A DNA stretch of 10,526 bases from DASRHY01 sp046765875 (lineage in GTDB: Bacteria > Actinomycetota > Actinomycetes > Propionibacteriales > Kribbellaceae), in contig JBKPSJ010000125.1 in the NCBI GenBank assembly GCA_046765875.1, positions 1 through 10,526 on the forward strand, read 5' to 3'. Both the position numbers and the translations under genes were made by a program. Positions within the stretch are counted from its first letter, which is position 1. The number at the start of each line of letters is the position of its first letter. Shown here in pieces: positions 1 through 4,689 of this stretch. The notes beneath the pieces are model-generated. The model was not told the origin of the DNA. It did no database searches and was given only the letters and a program-made list of their open reading frames with translations.

Positions 1-47
1 GTGTACAGCAGGGAGACCGCGACGAGTGCGACCGCAAGGACGAACAT
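1..47 (-). CDS. Start of a small hydrophobic (membrane or secreted) protein, partial
   Basis: Only the first 15 codons are in the window. They begin at an ATG (45-47) and read MFVLAVALVAVSLLY, an uncharged stretch typical of a membrane span or signal anchor at the very N-terminus. A purine-rich AGAGGA lies about 4 bases upstream, a usable ribosome binding site. The frame leaves the window open. It is the third minus-strand gene in a row after the sortase-like gene and the 55-residue membrane protein, with a strong hairpin between it and the latter. The family cannot be told from 15 residues. A tiny subunit such as KdpF would look similar, but nothing here supports that choice. Confidence 0.45.
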   Translation of the reverse strand, partial: MFVLAVALVAVSLLY

Positions 48-64
48 TGGATCCTCTTCGACTG

Positions 65-101
65 GGGTGCCGCGCTCGCCCCTAGGGCGAGCGCGGCACC
101 C
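65..101 (-). terminator. Perfect 17-bp hairpin between two small membrane-protein genes
   Basis: Bases 65-81 and 85-101 are exact reverse complements (17 pairs, almost all G-C) around a 3-base loop. The hairpin starts 10 bases past the stop of the 55-residue gene and ends 18 bases before the ATG of the next minus-strand gene. No U-run follows on the minus strand, so it is not a classic intrinsic terminator. Actinobacterial terminators often lack the U-run, so termination or attenuation remains likely. A processing or mRNA-stabilising stem is the alternative. Confidence 0.6.
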
Positions 102-110
102 GGGGGCGGT

Positions 111-278
111 TTACCGGTCGGCGAGCCGACGCGAGCGCATGACCATCAACAAGACCATTGCGGCTATGAGCGCGGCCACCACGCCGAGACCTAACGCGAC
201 CTGCACGGGCGCAAACAGCGCTGCGCTTGTGCCTGTGATACCCGCAGGTACGGCCACTACGGCGGTGTCGTGGTACAT
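111..278 (-). CDS. Small single-span membrane protein, 55 aa, function unknown
   Basis: The start chosen is the ATG at 276-278, because AGGAGG sits 5 bases upstream of it. An ATG further upstream would place this ribosome site inside the gene. The N-terminal 20 residues are mildly polar (MYHDTAVVAVP...). Residues about 22-46 form one strongly hydrophobic segment rich in Ala, Leu, Val and Met, followed by MRSRRLADR. The basic end suggests an outside N-terminus and an inside C-terminus. The gene starts 70 bases after the stop of the sortase-like gene on the same strand, so the two may be co-transcribed. No sorting signal of LPXTG type is visible, and I do not recognise the family. Confidence 0.6.
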   Translation of the reverse strand: MYHDTAVVAVPAGITGTSAALFAPVQVALGLGVVAALIAAMVLLMVMRSRRLADR

Positions 279-348
279 ACATTCCTCCTTTCCTGGGGAC
301 GCGTTCCTCTTCGAGCGCACGGGTTAGGGTGCGCCGTCCGCCCGCTGC

Positions 349-1023
349 TCAGGTGCCCAGCGGGACAGCTTCGACAACTGTGTTGGCATGCCACTGCCCG
401 TCGTGGTAATCGGCGCACGTGATGAGCGCGAGCGCAGGGGGCCCGCTCGGCCCTGCCGCTGGGAACCAACGGGCATAGGGCATGTCCTCGTAGGCGTATG
501 TCGTGCGAGACGTCACGCGGTAGACCAGCAACCCGTGCGCGGTGCGCACCGCCACACGGTCGCCACGCTCCAGGCTCCACCAGCGGTTGGCGGCCCCACC
601 GCCGTCGTGGGTGGCGTGTCCGGTCAGCACGGTGAAACCAGACCGCGAGCCCGCCTTGGCACCCTTCCGCCACCAACCCAACGTGTTGACCGCGCCCGGG
701 ATGGCCAGCGCTTGGCCCGCGTCGACGCCGACCGGCTCCACGGGCCAACTCCGCCCGCCGATACGAAGGGCAACCGGAACCGCCGGCCGAACCTTGGAGA
801 CCGCACGGACAGGCGTGCTGCGTGTGCCTTTCGGTGGCTTCGTCCCCTCGGCCGGACTCGATGTCTCGGGCCGGGGCGGCGGTGACTGGCCCTCCAACGC
901 CTTAGGGCCCGCGGTCTCAGACGCGCATCCGCATAGAAGCACAAACGCGAGGGTGGTTGGCGCGGCCAAACGACGCAGACGAATAAGGGACACGGGAATT
1001 GGGGACACGGGAATTGGGGACAC
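349..1023 (-). CDS. Class F sortase-like protein with lipoprotein-type signal, 224 aa
   Basis: Sortases are extracytoplasmic cysteine transpeptidases that join surface proteins to the cell wall. The start is GTG 1021-1023, with AAGGAG 9 bases upstream. Residues 15-33 form a basic then hydrophobic signal ending in LCGC, a lipobox with Cys33 as the possible lipidated residue. Residues 34-80 are a Pro/Ser/Thr-rich linker and 81-224 the sortase domain. The expected histidine is in LTGH (His136) and the cysteine in LITC (Cys203), followed by the usual C-terminal strand (NTVVEA). Class F members normally carry an Arg shortly after the Cys, in a YR-D-N type motif; here the matching stretch is QWHAN, with His212 in that place. 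The family call is good. Activity is uncertain because of that residue. A longer upstream reading to 1326 looks non-coding. Confidence 0.8.
   Translation of the reverse strand: MSPIPVSPIPVSLIRLRRLAAPTTLAFVLLCGCASETAGPKALEGQSPPPRPETSSPAEGTKPPKGTRSTPVRAVSKVRPAVPVALRIGGRSWPVEPVGVDAGQALAIPGAVNTLGWWRKGAKAGSRSGFTVLTGHATHDGGGAANRWWSLERGDRVAVRTAHGLLVYRVTSRTTYAYEDMPYARWFPAAGPSGPPALALITCADYHDGQWHANTVVEAVPLGT
979..1023 (-). repeat. 15-base tandem repeats over the sortase start codon
   Basis: On the minus strand the unit GTGTCCCCAATTCCC occurs twice without a gap (1009-1023 and 994-1008), followed by a degenerate third unit (979-993). Each unit opens with an in-frame GTG, so the protein begins M/VSPIP-VSPIP-VSLIR. 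Only the first GTG is well placed behind the ribosome binding site. The unit length is a multiple of three, so copy-number change would add or remove five residues without shifting the frame. Confidence 0.8.
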
Positions 1024-1261
1024 GAAACTTCGCTCCTTCTCGGCGTGAGCAAAACAAAGCCCACGTGTCCCCGAGACGCCGTACACCTGAGCTATCGTTG
1101 CAACATGCTGTGCCCGACAACTCAGGAAGCCAAACGGCGCTCCCTCAAGAAATTGCGCGACAGCTGAACTGGGTGTTCCCCGCCGAGCCGATCGGGACCG
1201 TTTCCATGACTGTGCGTGGCAATCCACGTACCGAACCGCAGCCCCGAGTCGAGCGAAAGGG
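1024..1261. other. Upstream region of the sortase gene, no gene seen
   Basis: This stretch must hold the promoter of the minus-strand sortase gene. The only clear signal is the ribosome binding site AAGGAG at about 1033-1038 on the minus strand. Frames on both strands here are Arg- and Ser-rich, with weak third-position bias and no recognisable domain. I see no convincing -10/-35 pair, no terminator and no repeat beyond the tandem units at the start codon. Confidence 0.4.
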
Positions 1262-1393
1262 ATGGCAGACGACTCGGCTACGCTGCATATCGCGATCGGA
1301 TCCAGGCCGATCCAGAAACCGCGCACTGACTACCGCCCAGCCAACAGCACGCGCGCGTCCTGGCGAGCCAGCCCTGCGGGACGGGAACTGTGA
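1262..1393 (+). CDS. Candidate small protein, 43 aa, unknown
   Basis: ATG at 1262 opens a 43-codon frame (MADDSATLHIAIG...) with roughly 70% G or C at third positions, ending in TGA at 1391-1393. Its stop overlaps a GTG (1390-1392) that opens the next frame, the GTGA arrangement common in actinobacterial operons. The upstream GAAAGGG touches the ATG and is too close to be a good ribosome site. No domain is visible. It may be chance. Confidence 0.2.
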   Translation: MADDSATLHIAIGSRPIQKPRTDYRPANSTRASWRASPAGREL

Positions 1394-1575
1394 CGACCCA
1401 CGATCGTCAACAGTCGCTGGCGCAGCGTTGCGCGAGCCCCGCAACGATGGCCATGCCGATCCGGGTGCGCCAAATGGCCGGCCGGCACCGCTTGCCGCAA
1501 CCGCTCGGGCACGGGGCAGGCAGTGCTACGCCAGGCTGCGACGAGCTGCCGGGCCGCGCCGAGAACGTCAGCTGA
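1390..1575 (+). CDS. Candidate small protein, 61 aa, unknown
   Basis: GTG 1390-1392 opens 61 codons ending in TGA at 1573-1575. Third positions are about 80% G or C, better than the competing frames. The GTG overlaps the stop of the preceding small frame by 4 bases. The product is basic and Pro/Gly-rich, with no membrane segment and no motif I recognise. Treat it as a hypothesis resting on codon bias and spacing only. Confidence 0.22.
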   Translation: MTTHDRQQSLAQRCASPATMAMPIRVRQMAGRHRLPQPLGHGAGSATPGCDELPGRAENVS

Positions 1576-1620
1576 TGGTCACCGATCACCTGCGCCCTAT
1601 CGCCATATCACGCTGGCGCG

Positions 1621-1779
1621 GTGCACACATCTCAGGCCGTACAGCTGCTGCTCGTGTTGCTCTGGCTGCTCACGTTCTCGTACGGGTTCGCCTCGGGCGC
1701 CCGGTGTGCGGCTCGGCGACGTGGCGCCGAGATCCGGTCTGCCGATCCACCTCGTCAGCACCACCGTAAATTCTCCTAA
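1621..1779 (+). CDS. Candidate small single-span membrane protein, 52 aa
   Basis: GTG 1621 opens a 52-codon frame whose residues about 6-24 (AVQLLLVLLWLLTFSYGFA) form a clear hydrophobic span, followed by a Cys/Arg-rich basic tail (ARCAARRRG) and a polar end. A hydrophobic helix then a positive tail is what a real small inner-membrane protein looks like, and third positions are G/C-rich over the first 40 codons. No good Shine-Dalgarno precedes the GTG, and no other start is in frame after the TGA at 1573. It could be a small gene of the mobile element or a remnant. Confidence 0.3.
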   Translation: MHTSQAVQLLLVLLWLLTFSYGFASGARCAARRRGAEIRSADPPRQHHRKFS

Positions 1780-1844
1780 TCGGTGTCGCCCTGGTGAGGC
1801 GGTTGCAACCGGCGAGCGTTGGCACGGCCTGATCGTGTGGCTAA

Positions 1845-2150
1845 ACTTGCGGCGGGCTCGCGCTACACGCGCTCCCCTCCGGGATCGCCGGACTCTTCGG
1901 GGCACCGGCCGGAACTGGCTGCCGTCGTGCGCTGCCCACCGTCGCCTTCCCGCTCGAGGTCGCCGCATTTGCCTCGAGCCTCGACGACGGCCTAGCTCCT
2001 CAGAGCTGGTTGCTCATGGCAACAGCACTGTCAATGGTTCTGTCAATGAAGACGAGTCGTGCATATGCGAATCCGGCAGCGATGGCAGTCGTTGCGCCGG
2101 CTGTCCAAGCGTGCAGACAGCGCAGTCGGTGCGGGCCGTGCATCTTGTAA
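1845..2150 (+). pseudogene. Possible gene remnant: coding-like frame without a start, ending in the att core
   Basis: This frame is open from just after a TAA at 1842-1844 to a TAA at 2148-2150. It reads as an Ala/Leu/Val-rich protein with ordinary composition (for example LPTVAFPLEVAAFASSLDD) and G/C-rich third positions. The overlapping frames are Arg-rich shadows. No ATG, GTG or TTG occurs in frame before ATG 2016, so the 5' end is missing or lies in another frame. The stop codon sits in the anticodon loop of the tRNA fragment, so the last codons read into attachment-site DNA. I do not recognise the family. It may be the stub of a gene disrupted during element formation or decay. Confidence 0.28.
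2028..2048. repeat. Direct repeat pair CTGTCAATG, possible left arm-type integrase sites
   Basis: CTGTCAATG occurs at 2028-2036 and 2040-2048, a 12-base period. The pair lies 95 bases before the tRNA-derived core. A second pair with the same 9-base length and 12-base period lies 89 bases past the core. Read on the minus strand, this block matches the right-hand block at 12 of 21 positions. That pattern fits the paired arm sites that many tyrosine integrases bind, but the match is modest. Confidence 0.4.
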
Positions 2151-2188
2151 ACAGGTGGTTAGGGGTTCGAGTCCCCTCGTCGGCTCCA
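2144..2188 (+). tRNA. 3' half of tRNA-Thr(UGU), partial: attachment-site core
   Basis: The 45 bases begin with the anticodon loop CTTGTAA (anticodon TGT at 2146-2148). They continue with the 3' side of the anticodon stem (ACAGG), a five-base variable loop, a perfect T-arm (AGGGG-TTCGAGT-CCCCT), the acceptor 3' strand CGTCGGC, discriminator T and encoded CCA. The bases before it do not complete the molecule. The five bases upstream of the loop do not pair with ACAGG, and no GCCGACG acceptor 5' strand is present. It is therefore a copy of the 3' half, the segment that tRNA-targeting tyrosine recombinases carry as the attP/attB identity region. The integrase gene begins 134 bases downstream. Confidence 0.85.
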
Positions 2189-2277
2189 GCTTCGATCAGA
2201 CCAAAGTAGCCTCTGACCTGGGCATTTGTCCCCAGATCACCGCCGATCGATCTTCTTAGCCTCCACGCCCAGGAGGT

Positions 2278-2298
2278 CGTGGGCATACCCGTGGGCAT
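2278..2298. repeat. Direct repeat pair CGTGGGCAT, possible right arm-type integrase sites
   Basis: CGTGGGCAT occurs at 2278-2286 and 2290-2298 with a 12-base period, between the tRNA-derived core and the integrase start. The position, unit length and period mirror the pair at 2028-2048 on the other side of the core. An AGGAGG at 2271-2276 precedes the first copy but is too far from the integrase start at 2323 to serve it. Integrase binding and autoregulation at these repeats is inference. Confidence 0.45.
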
Positions 2299-2322
2299 CA
2301 GCTGACCGGTACGATCGCTCGC

Positions 2323-3709
2323 GTGGCGACGAAGGTGGCGCGTACTCGGCGGGGCAACATCGAAGAACGCGCCGGTGGCTATCGGGTGCGTGTGTACGCC
2401 GGACGCGACCCGATTACGAAGAAGCGCATCTACCTCAAAGAGACCATCCCGGCGGGGCCGAACGCCAAGCGCCAGGCCGAGAAAGCCCTGACCAGGCTGC
2501 AGAACCAAGTCGACGAGCGACGCGCACCACGAACGTCGGCGGACTCTGAATCAGTTGCTCGATCGCTACTTCGAGGTCGCGGTCGACGTCGCGCCGAGCA
2601 CGTGCAGCGACTACGTAAGCAAGGCCAACAAGCACATACGTCCGATCCTCGGCTCGACGCCGATCGCCCGGATCGAGACGCACACGCTGGAATCCCTCTA
2701 TGCGGATCTGCGGAAGCGCATGGATCACTGCCGCGGACGGAACTACATCCAACACCGCACGCCGCAGCCGCACGTCTGCGATGAACACGGCGCAGCTGGC
2801 CCTTGTGAACCGTTCGACCCGCACTGTCGCAAGTGCAAGCGCATGTGTAAGCCACACCAGTGCCGGCCATACCAGGCCTTCGGCGTCCGTGCCGTTCACT
2901 ACATCCTGAGTGGCGCCTTCGCCGCCGCAGTTCGGTAGGGCTGGATCGGCGTGAACCCTGGCGCACGATGCCAAGAGACCGACTATGCCGACAGCGCAGC
3001 CCCAACCCCTTCTGCCGAAGAAGCCGCTCGCCTTGTCAACGATGCGTTTATGCGCGGCACTGACTGGGGCACGTTCACCTGGACCGCCATGACGACAGGC
3101 GCCCGCCGCGGCGAACTGTGTGCGCTCCACTGGTACCACCTTGACTTGGATGGCGCTGTCGTCCACATCAAGCGGGCGATCGGCAAGGACGAGAATGGGC
3201 GCTGGTTCGAGAAGGACACCAAGACGCATCAGCAACGTCGCGTCGTGCTCGACGAGGAGACCGCTGTCCTGCTCCGCGAACACAGAGCCCACACGGCGGC
3301 CGAGGCTACGAAGCTCGGGGTCACGCTCGACGACGCTGGGTACGTCTTCTCGTCAGCGCCCGATCACAGGAAATTCATCGATCCGGGCGCTGCGACCCAG
3401 AGATACGAACGAATGGCCAAGCGGCTCGGCATCGGCTCGACCCTTCACAAACTCCGCCACTACTCGGCGACTGAGTTGCTCAACGCGGGCGTCAACATCA
3501 GGGCTGTAGCAGGCCGTCTCGGCCACGGAGGTGGCGGGGCGAAGACACTTCGGGTCTACGCGGCCTGGCTCGCCGAGGCAGACCAGCGTGCCGCCCCCAT
3601 CCTCGCTGCCGCATGCCCGAGCGCCCCGCCGCCGCACGCGGCCGGCCGGCTGCAACGGGCACGCCAGCTCTCGATGACGCCTCTCCACCCAGCGGCCCGT
3701 ACGTCCTGA
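2323..3709 (+). pseudogene. int: Tyrosine site-specific integrase, disrupted by a frameshift and a nonsense codon
   Basis: GTG 2323 starts a typical actinobacterial integrase N-terminus (arm-binding part, RGNIEERAGGYRVRVYAG). After 73 codons the frame breaks: removing one G at 2541-2542 restores SATLNQLLDRYFEV and the core-binding domain. That domain contains a Cys/His-rich insert (about 2722-2877). At 2936-2938 a TAG stands where the family has Trp (AVR-stop-GWIGVNP), a TGG-to-TAG change. The catalytic domain then continues to 3709. Its Arg is at 3104-3106, His-x-x-Arg at 3446-3457, the GHGGGG motif follows, and the nucleophile Tyr is at 3557-3559. All catalytic residues survive, so the decay looks recent, or the two indel calls could be sequencing errors. 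It would excise or integrate DNA at the tRNA-Thr site just upstream. As read it cannot yield a full protein. Confidence 0.88.
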
Positions 3710-3909
3710 TCGCTCGCGACCTTCGCGGAGCAATACGATGCGGCGCGCTTCGGGTTGGTGACGTACTCCCACCCATCAAGGAACTCGCGCGGCGCTACGG
3801 CGTCGCCATCAGCACCGCCCACCGCGCGATCGCGCAGCTCGCAAAGGAGGATGTCATTGAGGCGTCACGAGGCCGACGGCCAGTTGTGGTGTCGGAGGTG
3901 GCGGACTGA
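3613..3909 (+). CDS. GntR-type winged helix-turn-helix domain, probably the detached C-terminus of the integrase
   Basis: The frame opens at ATG 3613 inside the 3' end of the integrase and encodes 98 residues. After a Pro/Ala linker (1-27), residues about 29-96 form a GntR DNA-binding domain: YVLIARDLRGAIRCGALRVGD, then LPPIKELARRYGVAISTAHRAI as helix-turn-helix, then the wing (EASRGRRPVVV). No ligand domain follows. I recall actinobacterial integrases that end in just such a domain. Adding one C near 3609-3611 would join LAA-R-MPERP in one frame, so this was probably one fused protein of about 528 residues. As it stands it could be translated alone, though I see no strong ribosome site. It ends 4 bases from the convergent flavoprotein gene. 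Confidence 0.65.
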   Translation: MPERPAAARGRPAATGTPALDDASPPSGPYVLIARDLRGAIRCGALRVGDVLPPIKELARRYGVAISTAHRAIAQLAKEDVIEASRGRRPVVVSEVAD

Positions 3910-3913
3910 CCGT

Positions 3914-4546
3914 TCAGGAGACGCGCTTGTTAGCGGCCTGTTCGATGCTTCGTCGGATCGCCGCCCATGGAAGCTGCCGGTTCGGCGCCCTACGCGGCTG
4001 ATGGAGTGGCCAAACATCGTCACCGTAGACGAGGTGGACACCGGCCTTGGACAGCGCTGCGATGTGCTGTTCCCAGGCAGGTTGTCCTGCGTGGGCGGCG
4101 TTAATGCGGGGAAAGACAACAACGGGTGGTCGTCCTGCGCCGATCGCTTCGCAGACCTGGGGGAGCGCCTGATTGTCAGCGATGCCGAGCGCAAGTTTGG
4201 CCACTGTGTTGGCGGTCGCTGGCACGACGGCGTAGCAGTCGACAGCCGGATGAGGGCCTTCCTCGTCAGGTAGCCGCGGCTCGTGGCGAACTGGCAGACC
4301 GGTTACGGTCTCGATCCGTCCTAGCTCGTCCAGCGCTCGCAGCCAGGTGGCGGCAGTCGGCGTCGCCGTCACTGCGACGATCCATCCGTCACGCACCATG
4401 GGCTCAATGAGGCGCTCGCGGACAACTTCAAGGCCACCGGGCTGCGCGAGGTCCCGGCGCGCCCGCCTACGGCGTTCGAGGATCGAGATGACGATCGGAA
4501 TGGCGCTGCTGAAGCCGGACGAGGCCGCCGCTTGGGGGAGCGCCAT
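3914..4546 (-). CDS. Flavoprotein of the PPC-decarboxylase-like fold (PF02441 type), 210 aa
   Basis: Residues 40-182 match the actinobacterial flavoprotein family related to phosphopantothenoylcysteine decarboxylase. They include VTATPTAATWL (59-69), the PATANT motif (109-114) with KLALGIADN after it, FPRINAA (145-151), and GDDVWPLH (175-182). This fold binds FMN, but the substrate of this subgroup is not known to me. The N-terminus (1-39) is basic and lacks the clean first beta strand expected, so the ATG at 4544-4546 may be wrong or the 5' end slightly degraded. No strong ribosome site precedes it. The gene is convergent with the GntR segment (4-base gap) and divergent from the ligase operon. 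I recall this family beside integrase and GntR genes in actinobacteria, so it probably belongs to the mobile element rather than the operon. Confidence 0.7.
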   Translation of the reverse strand: MALPQAAASSGFSSAIPIVISILERRRRARRDLAQPGGLEVVRERLIEPMVRDGWIVAVTATPTAATWLRALDELGRIETVTGLPVRHEPRLPDEEGPHPAVDCYAVVPATANTVAKLALGIADNQALPQVCEAIGAGRPPVVVFPRINAAHAGQPAWEQHIAALSKAGVHLVYGDDVWPLHQPRRAPNRQLPWAAIRRSIEQAANKRVS

Positions 4547-4599
4547 CGACTTGAACCGTTCGTGTCCAACAGGGTCCCGAGAAAGCCGATCGCTTGCCG

Positions 4600-4670
4600 G
4601 TCTTCTCAATGGTCTACAAACACTCCATTGTTGTGTTATCGTTCGGCAATGGACTGATCGTGTACCAATG
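4600..4670. promoter_or_regulatory. Divergent control region with inverted repeat and GntR-like operator cores
   Basis: The 143 bases between the flavoprotein gene and the ligase gene are AT-richer than their surroundings. They carry CAATGG (4607-4612), then 12 bases, then CCATTG (4625-4630), an exact inverted repeat. Nested in it are AACAC (4619-4623) and GTGTT (4633-4637). Further CAATGG (4647-4652) and CCAATG (4666-4670) copies follow. GTCTAC (4612-4617) and GTGTAC (4660-4665) have the GT-N2-AC shape of GntR operators. The regulator at the end of the operon is the natural candidate to bind here. I could not place a -10/-35 pair with confidence. Confidence 0.45.
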
Positions 4671-4689
4671 ACCGCCCGAGGAGGACGCG

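Noticed and set aside
1024..1326. Longer N-terminus for the sortase, starting at 1326
   Set aside because: The added 101 residues have no signal-peptide character and would bury the AAGGAG site and the true signal. The GTG at 1023 is much better placed.
999..1769. 256-codon plus-strand frame across the region upstream of the sortase
   Set aside because: It is Arg/Pro/Thr-rich with poor third-position bias for most of its length, begins antisense to the sortase start, and has no domain. It is a typical high-GC shadow frame.
2085..2188. A complete tRNA-Thr gene
   Set aside because: The bases before the anticodon loop do not pair with ACAGG, the D-arm is only loosely similar (AGTCGGT), and no 5' acceptor strand matching CGTCGGC is found. 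Only the 3' half is real.
2279..2305. Eight-codon leader peptide (MGIPVGIS) before the integrase
   Set aside because: AGGAGG is only 2 bases from its GTG, too close to work, and the reading is explained by the two CGTGGGCAT repeats.
2014..2508. 164-codon minus-strand frame across the tRNA fragment and the integrase start
   Set aside because: It contains GADEGTRTPNHLFTR, the familiar false translation of the reverse strand of a tRNA gene, and otherwise mirrors non-coding DNA and the integrase 5' end.
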